Source: Prostheceraeus crozeri (Eukaryota > Platyhelminthes > Polycladida > Euryleptidae). From it: a stretch of 64,000 bases of DNA. Under the pieces are notes generated by a model. The model searched no databases. It was not told where the DNA came from and worked only from the letters and a program-made list of their open reading frames with translations. Position 1 is the first letter of the stretch. The number at the start of each line of letters is the position of its first letter. Both the position numbers and the translations under genes were made by a program. The stretch is taken from positions 206,782-270,781 of the forward strand of contig CAJQUW010005729.1 of the NCBI GenBank assembly GCA_907163375.1. The letters run 5' to 3'. Shown one piece after another: positions 33,881-45,403 of this stretch.

Positions 33881-35457
33881 CTCTTTCGTTATAGATAATG
33901 CATAGATTTGAGGTCATTATTTGCTATAATTACCAAGAGCCGGTTATTATGAGAAATAATGACCGAAGAAATTTATGAATTATCTGTTATAATTCATGAC
34001 TTTTTCCATAGAAGTCTGCACCAGGTTAATAATTTCCAACCAGGAAAATGATCACCTGCTTCGTGGACCTTATTGACCTGTGGACATAGAAAGCCTCACA
34101 AAATCATGCATTATATAAAAAAAGTGCATGTAAAATTTCGACCTAGAGCCGGAGTTTCAGGTGTTTGAAAATAAAAAGTAAAAGTCCTGATTTTTTAAGA
34201 ATTTTTCAGGGCGTTTTGAAAATAAGTGGGAATGTTTGTGTTTGTGTAAGTACTCATTTTCAAATGCAAATTCAGTCCCCTTCTAGATATCGCATGACCT
34301 TGATATTTCAGCCATACAAGCGTCATGATAAATATTACTGAAATTTGAAATTAAAAAATTGCAAAAATTTGACCAAATTTCTTTTAATCGCCACGGGTGG
34401 TGTTTTCTAGATTTCGTGCCGATTATTAAGTACCTATGGCAGATTAATGACATGCCGCTTGAATGGTTTTCACACTGTCATATCCGCTGAAAGCTATTTA
34501 ATGTTTGTCATCGAATAAGGAGTCAGATGTTGATATCAGAAGTTGCGATAACTTCCATTCTTGAGCCACAAGCCACTATTCGATCACTGATGCCTTCGCA
34601 CCACACACCATGCATACTATACCGCTATGCGGTGCTCATCTGACAGACTAAAGAGCTATGCAGAGAACAGGGTTTCTCCATTTTCACTTCTCACTTCATG
34701 CTAGGGCTTCCTTCTGGGAGAAATGTCTGCAGAATGAGATATGAGCTTCATGTCTGAATGACGCAGGGCAGAGACTGACCTTGAAAACTGGGCGGCATCC
34801 AGTTCATATACTGCGACTTATACTTAAATCATCAATTCAGTGCTTGATGTATGCTGCAAGTAAACTCCACTCTAAACCGCATTGATCCAAAGATGATAGC
34901 AGCAAAATGATCGTGTTGGAGGCAAAGGCTTTGGAAATCGATTTTTCTAAATTTTGATTCACCAGATATAATTCGAACAGAAAAGGCAATGCTGAGACAG
35001 TAATTCACACTTGTATCAGAGACAAAATCTTTCATAATGAATGAATTTGCAACGTCGAAATCTTTCTCTCTAAAATCGAATCTGATTTTCTACACTTATG
35101 ATGAAGTGACGTCACTACTCATATCAAGTACACTGTCTGAATCTCCTCTTTTCATGGATATTCCACAAAGCCACAGACCAGACAGGAATCCCAGCGGACT
35201 ATCTCAACCGCAAATTCCAATTTAGCATCAAAAGAATCGGCCAGGAATGAGCAATCAATATTGAATGAGATAATTTCTTCTGTGGTATGTGATTACGGCA
35301 CAAAATTGAACGTTATTTTCGCCTCAGTCGAGCCGAAAATGCTAATTGAAAGCTGAAAAATCAATTCACACTTCTAGCATGCCTATGTGCATTTAAATCA
35401 TTGAAATTACAATTTGTTAAGAAATGAAGAATGATACAATGAAACGAAGTTCTCCAA
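33881..35457. other. Intergenic DNA, nothing recognised
   Basis: No supported coding region or repeat. Open frames of 60-67 codons only. Confidence 0.55.
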
Positions 35458-35862
35458 AGGTCCATTTACACCGGACGCGCCGCGATCCCTCGCGTCTCCG
35501 TGTGAACAGTCCTGAGAAGGTTCTGAACGAAAATTCTGACGCGTCCGGTGCAGAGCTGGAAACAGTAAATTAAATGCCGCAAATATCCACTGAAATTAAC
35601 AACTAAAGTTAGTTTCACAATTTTTGCAGTCTCAAGAACTGTAAATATCCCTAAAAACAGACGTTTGCTTATCTGATGTGAAAGGACTTTGACTGTTACG
35701 TCATCACTCATCAAATTGTGACGTCATCACTTTGACAGATATTTGCGAATATTTTCTGTATTTTGGAGACAATGCGGGCATGCCCGGACTGAGGGTACAC
35801 GGGCACGTGTCCAGGTGAAAAGAGCGGCCCTGCTCCAGCTCGAGTCCGGTGTGAATGGACCT
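35458..35862. mobile_element. MITE, 405 bp, 3-bp target duplication (Harbinger-like?)
   Basis: The left end AGGTCCATTTACACCGGAC and right end TCCGGTGTGAATGGACCT form an inverted repeat with one mismatch. CAA flanks both sides (35455-35457 and 35863-35865). A 3-bp duplication and a tip of this kind would fit PIF/Harbinger-type elements, but three bases are weak evidence. The interior is GC-rich near the ends (GACGCGCCGCG) and has two GACGTCATCACT-like words about 30 bp apart near 35700-35730. An 82-codon frame inside is not transposase-like. Confidence 0.7.
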
Positions 35863-35865
35863 CAA

Positions 35866-37055
35866 CACGCTTGAGATCAATTACTTACGATCAATACAAA
35901 TTTTCCGTTTTTTCAAAGAAATGAAAGAAAGCAATCCCTCCCTTCAAATTGAAATGAACCTCTGGTATTGACGAACAATGAATGGACTCAATACTGATAT
36001 GCGTGCTATGGTATAGCCTACGCCACAGAATCGTTAATATCCCGAGAGAAAGGGAGGAGAGTTAATATTCCATTGTCCATGTGATAAGTGATCCCTAAGC
36101 CATAGACATCTAGAAAACTATCTAGAATGCTAGCTGTCCATGCTCACGCTTGGAGGAGGTTCGAATCTGAATCGGTAAACCGTGTCAGAGACTCCGGTAA
36201 ATCGACTAGCCAGTTATGCAGTATGTTACACTTATGTATATACACTGTTCCATAAGTTTTGAGTCCCAAAAATTAAAAATCCAACCGATTCATTTTCCAA
36301 ATCAAATGTCTAATGCGGCCACTAAATCATCATCATTACGGAGACATGTATAAAATTTCAAAGTGCTCTGAAAGCGATTTGGTTGTTTAATAGTATTTTC
36401 ACGTCGACGAGATTTGGAAAGCAAACATTTATCTATGCATGATCTTAATCATTCACTTGTACAAGGCTTGAATGTAATGTTGACCAAATCATTCGCAATA
36501 CGCAAGAAATAGAGATGAATAAATACGATAAGCGACTAATCATAGAAATGCGATCAAATGCAATTCTTATGGATTTAGAACGATTAAACGATTAATGGTT
36601 TAATCGCTTTCCACACCTAGTTCTCACATGCCATGGATTTTATGGAATGATGATAGTAACACCAATCGAGGTCGAAGTTCTCTTTAATCAGGAAGTTACC
36701 TTCGTAGATGTCAATGTAAAGAATTGAAGATTCCCTATTTGCTCACTGAGATTGGCATGTATAGCATCCAGCAATGTAAGAAAGAAGAATAGATTGTCAA
36801 CAGAAATGAATACATGAAATAGAGATGCAGTTAACGATGCTAGTTCTCGAACTTCCATGCTATCATGTTCAGAAAACATATCATTCTAATTACCAGATCA
36901 TTTCTCATAAAGCAGCATCAAATCACTTAAAAAATAGTAATCAGTTCTAAATGTCGGGCTAAGTTGCGGGATAGTCTCCGTACAAGAAGGTGTTGAACAG
37001 ATCATAAAGTACATTAAGTAGAGTAGTAACTCAGCATTTAATAAATCCCTACTTT
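35866..37055. other. Intergenic DNA with possible SINE and hAT debris
   Basis: GGTTCGAATC near 36158-36167 is a B-box-like word without a convincing A-box. AACGATTAAACGATTAATGG near 36578 followed by a CCACACCTAG word resembles a decayed DNA-transposon end, but no partner end was found. Around 37010-37045 about 35 bp (GTAGAGTAGTAACTCAGCATTTA) match 42475-42505, just outside another piggyBac-like end. Confidence 0.35.
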
Positions 37056-37815
37056 GTATGCAGTTTCGATTTCATTAAATGAACTCGAGTTGAGACCCAA
37101 TACCACCTGTGAGATGTGCAGATTTTTACACTTTTAGAGATATGTACACGAATTTGACTGATAATTGTAGCAATACAGAATAAAAAATAGCATTCCACAA
37201 ATCCTCGATGTCATGACGACTTGGAGTGGTAACATAGTTTGTTAAATTAGCAATTGTCAGTTGCAATATCAGCTTCATTATAATAAGATCATCTTCTTCA
37301 ACGTGATCATATCACAAACTGCCACTGAAGAGCAAAACATCATAATCAAGGAATTCTATCACAATTAAGATGTTAATGGGTCCACATCACTTCAGATTCA
37401 AGAAATGACGCCTTTGTGAATCATGAAATTATGCCGATGAAAATCTAATAAAAAATGACATCTCAATCAAGAAGCTCTCAATAAGATGTCAACTTTTCCT
37501 TGAAGACTTGCAGAGACTTGCCTTATAATGCGTTTCATGAAATTTCCTCCATCATCAGCTTCATTTCCGCTTAATTAAGATGCTTGTTAACAAATATTCA
37601 TTCCTTTTGATATCCAATTTGTTTCATACTACTTCTAAAGTGAGCTTCATGTCGGTAGTATATAAATCTGCAAAAACGTAGCTCTTTAAAAATGCTGAAA
37701 TAATTTTTTCGACCGCAGGAAAGTAATCTCCGTAAAAACTGAATCTTCTGATATAAAAATTTTCACTGTATACAGGCACATTTTTGACTAGACACTCTAC
37801 CTATATATATATATA
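37056..37815. mobile_element. Long-TIR DNA element, copy 2 (right half)
   Basis: It aligns with the centre and right arm of the element at 30528-31725. The centre shares TTAAATGAACTCGAGTTGAG, ATGTCATGACGAC-like and GATTCAAGAAATGA blocks. The right arm shares TCATTCCTTTTGATATCCAA, TTTCATACTACTT and GGTAGTATATAAA, then ends in TTGACTAGACACTCTACC. The left inverted arm is missing. A TATATATATATA microsatellite (about 37801-37820) lies at its right end. Confidence 0.75.
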
Positions 37816-38689
37816 CATAGGTACTATATGGCACATTCTAACCGAAACGTTCCCACACCTGCAAAATGTCCGTGAAAAGGGTGACAGTTAACAAAGAGAT
37901 AAACTTATTTCTAAAACTTTTGCAAGCCTTTCAGCGTCCACGGTGCGTCGGAAACAAAATTTAGTCGAAAAAATTGACCATACGAAAGCCATACATTTTC
38001 TGAACCGAAAAAGAACGAGAAATTTGAATCCAAGCTCAGAAAAATCGTAAATTATGTCCTAACTGGCAACTGAGAAACATTCAAAATGGCGGATTTTCTA
38101 GCTCTCGATTTCCACAACCAGGTATGTGGTGACATTGTTATCACGTATTTATCCGTTAATAATATCACAAAATGTATTTGGCGTAACTAAAACATCATAC
38201 GAAATTACGGAACACGGAAAATTCACTTGTCAGTAGTATATAAAAGACCTTATCACTAAAATTAATAAAGTAAGATAAAAATATTTTTAGTCAGTCTTCT
38301 TTATCGTCTAAAAAAGTAAAAGCACAATTTAGCATCATCTTTGCTTCTTTTCTTAACCATTTGAAAGCTTTTGGCATTTTGAAGTTGTTTTTGCACTTTA
38401 GAATCCAACTCCAATGTAAATAGACTTCACAAATGGATTGAAGCGGTCACTTTTAGATAGAAAATCTTCCTATTTCATTAGCAGCATCTCTTCATGTCAA
38501 AAGCAACCTCTGCGTGCATTTGACCATTTGTGCATCAAAATTCGGAATATGTCAGAGAATTCATAGTCAAAATTTGGTGAAACAATGGAATCCTTTCTGT
38601 TGTTAAAAACCCTCTTGTTGCATCTACTAATTGCTTTTGAAAACTCTTTCAGGGAGAAAATTTATTAAATTGCCGTTTCATATACGAAA
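37816..38689. other. Intergenic DNA, nothing recognised
   Basis: No supported feature; AT-rich with short frames only. Confidence 0.55.
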
Positions 38690-38734
38690 AGCCCACCCGA
38701 CATGTGAAACTGCTTTGTGATCGTCGGGTAGGCT
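38690..38734. repeat. Hairpin, 12-bp stem
   Basis: AGCCCACCCGAC (38690-38701) pairs with GTCGGGTAGGCT (38723-38734) at 11 of 12 positions around a 21-nt loop. There is no T run after it, and it does not match the histone mRNA stem-loop. Function unknown. Confidence 0.6.
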
Positions 38735-39021
38735 GTGACAAACTATTAACTAACCATTCCCATTGATTCAGTGCTTGCGCACGATGACAATGTCAAAGTC
38801 ATTGAGCACTTTTCAGAAGATGTCATCTACTTGTGGGCTTTCGTCAATTTATACGAAGACAAGAATGAGTGGATGAAAAAATCGCAAATAGCTTCCAATG
38901 GGGATATAGAAGAGGACACCAAAATTTGGAGATAGACTAAACCGAGAGAAAAAGCATCAGATATTTTCTCATTTCAAGGCAAGTAACCTGGCCTGCCTGG
39001 CTAATTCACACTCTCAACAGA

Positions 39022-39165
39022 TGGTCCGGCGGCCTTGTGGTTGCACGTCCTGCATCTCCAACGTCGCTGGTTCGAACCTACCCACGACTGATGAGGCCCA
39101 ACATGCCGAAATGTGTCTTGTGGTGGTTACAGCTGTTGAGACTTATTTTTTTCATTTGTTTGATT
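39022..39165 (+). mobile_element. tRNA-derived SINE carrying a hammerhead motif
   Basis: A tRNA-like head has an A-box-like TTGTGGTTGCACGTCC near 39036 and a perfect B-box GGTTCGAACC at 39069-39078. The hammerhead-like fold (39077-39126) follows the B-box directly, and its stem I begins in the T-arm end. The unit then runs to a TTATTTTTTT stretch near 39143-39153 that would terminate RNA polymerase III. The whole element is only about 140 bp. It shares the GGCCTTGTGGT head words with the SINE at 8658 but not its body. A polymerase III head plus a hammerhead recalls the Sm-alpha retroposon of schistosomes; that relationship is analogy, not homology. The target duplication could not be fixed. 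Confidence 0.7.
39077..39126 (+). ncRNA. Candidate type-I hammerhead self-cleaving ribozyme
   Basis: All conserved core positions are present in order. Stem I pairs CCACGA (39082-39087) with TTGTGG (39118-39123), six pairs with one G-U, extendable by A-U, U-G and C-G across one bulged C. The core CTGATGA is at 39088-39094. Stem II is GGC/GCC (39095-39097 with 39105-39107), including the invariant first G-C pair, with a 7-nt loop. GAA is at 39108-39110. Stem III is minimal, A111-U116 and U112-G115, around two bases. The cleavage triplet GTC ends at 39117. Very short stem III is typical of metazoan retroelement-linked hammerheads. Activity is unproven; the 3-bp stem II and weak stem III may make it slow or favour dimers. 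Confidence 0.65.
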
Positions 39166-39236
39166 TGATTTTTGTGCTGCAGTATAAACTCAACCCTTTA
39201 ACACTTAACTGAAAACATATCATTTCTCTTCGAAGG

Positions 39237-41609
39237 AGCCGATCATTATTCTGCTCCCTCTGAGGGGTCGATCGTCATTTCAGTGCTGCCTGAGGGGTCG
39301 ATCGTCATTTCAGTGCTGCCTGAGGGGTCGATCGTCATTTCAGCTCCCTCTGAGGGACCGGTCATCATTTCAGCTCATTCTGAGGGGTCGATCGTCATTT
39401 CAGTGCTGCCTCTAAGGGACCGGTCATCATTTCAGCTCATTCTGAGGGGTCGATCGTCATTTCCTCTCAGTCTGACGGGTCGATCATCATTCCAGCTCCC
39501 TCTGAGGGGTCGATCATCATTTCCTCTCATTCTGAGGGGTCGATCATCATTTCAGTGCCTTTTGATGGGTCGATCATCATTTCAGTGCCCTCTAAGGGAC
39601 CGGTCATCATTTCAGTGCTCTCTGAGGGGTCGATCGTCATTTCAGCTCATTCTGAGTGGTCGATCATCATTCCAGCTCCCTCTGAGGGGTCGATCGTCAT
39701 TTTAGTGCTGCCTGAGGGGTCGATCGTCATTTCCTCTCAGTCTGAGGGGTCGATCATCATTTCAGTGCCCTTTGATGGGTCGATCATCATTCCAGCTCCC
39801 TCTGAGGGGTCGATCATCATTTCCTCTCGTTCTGAGGGGTCAATTGTCATTTCAGTGCCCTTTGATGGGTCGATCATCATTTCAGTGCCCTACGAGTGGT
39901 CAATCATCATTTCAGTGCTCTCTGAGGGGTCGATCATCATTTCAGTGCTCTCTGAGGGGTCGATCATCATTTCAGTGCTCTCTGAGGGGTCGATCATCAT
40001 TTCAGTGCTCTCTGAGGGGGCGATCATCATTTCAGTGCTCTCTGATGGGTCGATCATCATTCCAGCTCCCTCTGAGGGGTCGATCATCATTTCAGTGCTC
40101 CCTGAGGGGTCGATCATCATTCCAGTGCTCCCTGAGGAGTCGATCATCATTTCAGTGCTCTCTGAGGGGTCGATCATCATTCCAGTGCCTCTGAGAGGTC
40201 GATCATCATTTCAGTGCTCCCTGAGGAGTCGATCATCATTTCAGTGCTCTCTGACGTTCGATCATCATTTCAGTGCTCTTTAAGGGGTCGATCATCATTT
40301 CAGTGCTCTCTGAGGGGTCGATCATCATTTCAGTGCCCTTTGATGGGTCGATCATCATTTCAGTGCCCTTTGATGGGTCGATCATCATTTCAGTGTCCTC
40401 TGAGGGACCGGTCATCATTTCAGTGTCCTCTGAGGGGGCGATCATCATTTCAGTGCTCTCTGAGGAGTCGATCATCATTTCAGTGCTCTCTGACGTTCGA
40501 TCATCATTTCAGTGCTCTCTGAGGGGTCGATCATCATTTCAGTGCCCTTTGATGGGTCGATCATCATTTCAGTGCCCTTTGATGGGTCGATCATCATTTC
40601 AGTGTCCTCTGAGGGACCGGTCATCATTTCAGTGTCCTCTGAGGGGGCGATCATCATTTCAGTGCTCTCTGAGGAGTCGATCATCATTTCAGTGCTCTCT
40701 GACGTTCGATCATCATTTCAGTGCTCTCTGAGGGGTCGATCATCATTTCGTGCCCTTTGATGGTTCGATCATCATTTCAGTGTCCTCTGAGGGGGCGATC
40801 ATCATTTCAGTGCTCTCTGAGGAGTCGATCATCATTAATTGCTCTCTGACGTTCGATCATCATTTCAGTGCTCTCTGAGGGGTCGATCATCATTTCAGTG
40901 TCCTCTGAGGGACCGGTCATCATTTCAGTGTCCTCTGAGGGGGCGATCATCATTTCAGTGCTCTCTGAGGAGTCGATCATCATTTCAGTGCTCTCTGACG
41001 TTCGATCATCATTTCAGTGCTCTCTGAGGGGTCGATCATCATTTCAGTGCCCTTTGATGGGTCGATCATCATTTCAGTGCCCTTTGATGGGTCGATCATC
41101 ATTTCAGTGTCCTCTGAGGGACCGGTCATCATTTCAGTGTCCTCTGAGGGGGCGATCATCATTTCAGTGCTCTCTGAGGAGTCGATCATCATTTCAGTGC
41201 TCTCTGACGTTCGATCATCATTTCAGTGCTCTCTGAGGGGTCGATCATCATTTCAGTGCCCTTTGATGGGTCGATCATCATTTCAGTGTCCTCTGAGGGG
41301 GCGATCATCATTTCAGTGCTCTCTGAGGAGTCGATCATCATTAATTGCTCTCTGACGTTCGATCATCATTTCAGTGCTCTCTGAGGGGTCGATCATCATT
41401 TCAGTGCCCTTTGATGGGTCGATCATCATTTCAGTGCCCTTTGATGGGTCGATCATCATTTCAGTGCTGTCTGAGGGGTCGATCATCATTTCAGTGCCTC
41501 TGAGGGGTCGATCATCATTTCAGTGCTCTCTGAGGAGTCGATCATCATTTCAGTGCTCTCTGAGGGGTCGATCATCATTTCAGTGCCCTCTGAGGGGTCG
41601 ATCATCACT
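39237..41609. repeat. 30-bp tandem array, about 79 copies
   Basis: The unit is TCTGAGGGGT, CGATCATCAT, TTCAGTGCTC. The first third has more diverged units (CGATCGTCAT; CAGCTCCCTC; CCTCTCATTC). From 40.2 kb a higher-order pattern appears, marked by a 29-bp unit with CTGACGTTCG at 40251, 40490, 40699, 40846, 40995, 41204 and 41352. Spacings are 239, 209, 147, 149, 209 and 148, i.e. blocks of eight, seven or five units. Because the period is a multiple of three and the unit lacks stops in several frames, open frames of 70-240 codons appear on both strands (SEGSIIISVL, GRSSFQCSLR, TEMMIDPSES repeats). I regard these as shadows, not genes. Confidence 0.95.
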
Positions 41610-42509
41610 CTGTTTCTCTCTGCATGGACTCATCGTTCCAGAGTGCTCTGAGGATGATCCCCTTCCCCCTACAAACATGATCCTTTCTATACCGATCACA
41701 AGAATTAACAGAATGAGTCTAAAAAAGCAGAATTCCGGAAAATCCGACAGATCTCTGAAATAAGAAACGTTGCTGCTCGTTAGAGAATGAGAAAACATAA
41801 TAACTGAAAATTGAAGAACAAGGATCTTCTTTAAAAGAAGAAACATCAGAGAAAGTACTGTGACATTGGATTCCAATCTGACTGCCGTAAAACAAACATC
41901 AAAGGGCTAATAAATTCCATTTGGAAAGGTATTTGGAAGGCAAGATCTCTACGACTACTTTCCACCGCGAGTATCGCAGAGAAATCAGTCATTCTTCTAT
42001 TCAGTTGCTGAAATGAAAACTATGAGCAGCCTCCCCCTTTGATCATCCTCTGATCCGTTTGAAGGATTAAACTCGAGGGAGACATTGGTTGCAACGTTTG
42101 TAAAATGATTTCCAACACGCTGGCTATTCACTGTTGAACTCAATACCACTATAATCTTGCTCACTTGAAATTGCATTGGCAAAACGCCAGCGAGATTCAT
42201 TGCTGAAGATAATCGGATTTTCTGACGTCAGTATTCAAGTCATCGAGTGAAATATTCATTCTGATGAGACTTTCACAAGAATGTCAGCTGATGTCAGAAG
42301 CTAAAAGTGTAACCAAAAAGTCTGCCATCAAATGACTGTGACGCAGAACAAAGCCATTGGACAGCTTGCCTGTGGGGAGTAAAAGTTCAACCTGCAAGTT
42401 TCGATGGAATAATGCGAGTTCCAAGTGCTTTATTATTATTCAGAAATGTGATTGAGCGAAAAACATAGAGTAGGCATGTTAGGTAGAGTGATAACTCAGC
42501 ATTTATTGA
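41610..42509. other. Intergenic DNA, nothing recognised
   Basis: No supported feature, apart from about 35 bp just before the piggyBac-like end (42475-42505) shared with 37010-37045. Confidence 0.5.
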
Positions 42510-42995
42510 CCCTCAGAGACCTGAGCTTTTTCACACCCTCTGAGATCTGAGGGGGGTCCAGTGGACCCCTTTTAACATATTCTTAGTTTACCTGCTTAAA
42601 TCGATATCAAAACATTAGGAAAGTTGATTTTAAGTAAAACAATGATGTTTGCGTGTAGCAGGTCGGTATAACGAATCCCTTGAGTGACTTTCAGCCTTCT
42701 CAGTAAACACGTGCGAAAATATGGTGTTTTTGTAAGTCAACCACATTTAGTACAGCATCATTTGTACTAGGAGGCGGCTTTACGATATTTTGTGTCACCA
42801 TAAAGCCTCAGATAGTTGATTTTGATGAAATTGATTTAATTCATGCAGCTAATCCTTTCCATTTGTACATTCCTTCAAATTTATCCAAAGCTATCAGAAA
42901 TAGACCAAAATGAGTCAAAATTGCTGTACTTCTAGAACTAAAAACAGCTGTGGAGATCTCAAACTTATCACTACTGCTGTGAAAAGTTTGTCATC
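42510..42995 (+). mobile_element. piggyBac-like element end, copy 2
   Basis: It starts CCCTCAGAGACCTGAG at 42510, preceded by TTGA (a probable decayed TTAA). A second terminal motif, CCCTCTGAGATCTGAGGG followed by GGTCCAGTGGACC, lies about 25 bp inside. The following 430 bp match the reverse complement of 13380-13811 (for example CTGCTTAAATCGATAT, AAAACAATGATGTTT, CCTCAGATAGTT, ACAGCTGTGGAGATCTCAAA). Similarity fades near 42995 and no matching right end was found, so the copy is truncated. The 77-codon frame at 42910-43143 mostly lies over this repeat. Confidence 0.75.
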
Positions 42996-43144
42996 AAACT
43001 GGAAAGTGCTAAGTTTACTATGCCTGAAGCACAATGAGTTGTTGAAGCTACAAGAAGTCTTATCCAATGATGTCGTCGGCATTCGAGGTCATATCCACAA
43101 ATGCTTACAAAAAACAGGGATTATTCATCAGTCATTAACATAGA

Positions 43145-43276
43145 AAAGGAAACCATCAGCCCATCCATCTGCGCTATGTTACAGAACCGTCAACCAACAA
43201 CTTTATCGGTTGAGCAATCATTCTCTATGTTAGGGAAGTTATTGGTAAAAGATCAACCAACACTTCCGGTATGACA
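43145..43276 (+). pseudogene. Possible hAT-type transposase C-terminal fragment
   Basis: A short frame reads NIEKETISPSICAMLQNRQ followed by PTTLSVEQSFSMLGKLLVKD and ends at a stop near 43276. The pattern P.....SVEQSFS.L..LL.KD resembles the C-terminal dimerisation block of hAT-like transposases (S.E..FS......R). It is only about 43 residues, the upstream coding is out of frame, and no inverted repeats were found. It may be relic transposase from a DNA element next to the piggyBac-like end, or chance. Confidence 0.3.
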
Positions 43277-45403
43277 ACAAAGAAAAGTACTTCATAATGT
43301 GCTACAACACAAAATAAATTGTTATTCTTTAATTGGACAATGTTTCGTGCAACACCACTTTGTCCACTCTTGGTTTTGTTTTAAATTATACTTTAGGTCA
43401 TCTAAAAGCATATTTTCGTATGTTTAAAGTCATATTTCAAACTTTTTTAGGTCATAAAATATTGAGTTGACAGATCAAAGTGGCGCACGAGCAATTCTTG
43501 TTGACCACCGTCATAATCTTCGTCATGCTTTTATTCCTTTGATCTTACTTTTAGATCAAACAATCTACAAAGTCGAGGCGTCTACAAAAATCCATGAAAA
43601 ATATGAATATCACAGCCCTGTTGATGCAGTAGACAAGGTCATCAGCCCTGGCGTATTCCTCATGTCTTCTAATTTCTGGCTTCCGATTTATTCAAAATTG
43701 TGACATGGAATGTCGAAGAGACCTATCGGTTCATCCTGTTTGCCTGTCGTCTAAAGCACGCATCTATTGATATATAATTCACAATGCACTATGAGTGCAA
43801 TTACACGTGTGACTTCCGAAGACGCTGCGTATCCTTAGGGGCTTCAATGGCCTCCTATGTCTAGACAATGAAACTCGCTTGTGGCTGGAGAACATTACTC
43901 TCGATGTCCACGACTTCAAACAATATATTTCATGTCTCTTTTCTCCATCCTCATCCTTTTGTGGCTATTAAACCAGCATATTGGAAATAATGGAAGTCTA
44001 CCAATTCGTACTAAGCTGAAGAGAATTATTTGAGTCGATATCAGACAGATGAAATAAAACAGCTCTGGCATGTTATGAGAGATTGGTATTTGTATAAATA
44101 CCGAATTAATTTCGAAATTTATCAAAAATATCATAGACATTATCCGCTTATCGCTTCGCGTTTTCTTCACACACCTGCGATCAATCATAATGCCTTGATA
44201 TCATCATCCACACGGCACTGCCTTTCTTACTAATCCCTGAAGGAACGAGGGGAGATTTGTCGTTGATGAAGACTCAATAATGGCCGCCAAAAGTGAACAA
44301 GAAGATGACAGGAAGAATCCGCCTCATGTAAAATTAACGACAGGCGCTTGAAAGCTGCTTTCTTCCGCGACTTTGAAGGTCAATTGAGACGGCATGATTG
44401 AAACTAAATTGAGCGTTAAATTACCTACTATTACTATCACTGAAAACGGAGACTCTCGTGAAAATCAACCAACAAAGAGCTGAAATTGTGAGAAGAATGC
44501 AAATATTGCCTCTTCTAAATTCCCTCATATTTTGTTCCACTAAAGATTTCTCTACCATCACATTGAGAGTGAAATTAACGCAGCTCTTAAATAATGTTTG
44601 TTTAATATGACACGATGCACAAGTTTGTAGGAAAAAGAATAAATTTGATTATTTGCTTTACGAGGAGAACAATGAAATTACTTTTATAAAAACTGTTTAT
44701 TGCTCTATGACGAAAAACTAATGACAAAACGACTTCACCAGCAGCAAGAGTAGGACGAGTTATTACATTACTGTAGCTAGACAGATCGGAGTCCAGTCGG
44801 CACCTTTACTGATTTTAGCTACCTATAGTTTGAATCGATCGCATAAAAAATTATTAAACTTAGTTTACGCAAGCACGCGGACAGAACTGCAATTAACGAA
44901 CACACATTTCTAAAAAAACAAACAGATAAGAAAAACTGCGGGAATAGAATTGCATTTTCTCAATCTTATTAATGTACGTTTCTCAAAACATTACTTGTGC
45001 TTAACTTGTTGACCATTTACAGCGCTCAATTGAAAATCTATAACTCTACTTCTCTGGCATAATTTGACAAATTAATTAAGTTTTTTGATCATGCAGATTT
45101 ACAGGAACATATGAGAATAGTCTCAAATTTCAACCTCAATCTTCATGACTTAGCTATAAATAGCATAAATGAAAGCATTGTTTTTTATGCAAGATTGCTT
45201 TTAATCAGGATTTTGAAATTCTTGGTTGGTGACGGATGAATGTGCATTAATATTTCAGATGGACATGTATATGCAAGTCCATCCCTCAGCAGCCAAAGGA
45301 TCAAAATCGTATTAAAAATTACACAAGAACAGAAGAAACACCTGTTAAAAGATAGGAAGAACTAGTATGAACAGTAGGCCTAAGTTTTAACTTGGTCTTT
45401 TAA
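43277..45403. other. AT-rich intergenic DNA, nothing recognised
   Basis: No supported coding region or repeat. Open frames up to 90 codons (for example minus strand 43916-44188) have no recognisable family. Confidence 0.5.

Noticed and set aside
36158-36167. B-box GGTTCGAATC as a further SINE or tRNA
   Set aside because: No convincing A-box at the right distance and no cloverleaf; possibly old debris only.
39283-41763. Multiple 70-242 codon Ser/Ile-rich frames on both strands
   Set aside because: They come from a 30-bp array without stops in several frames; they overlap each other on both strands.
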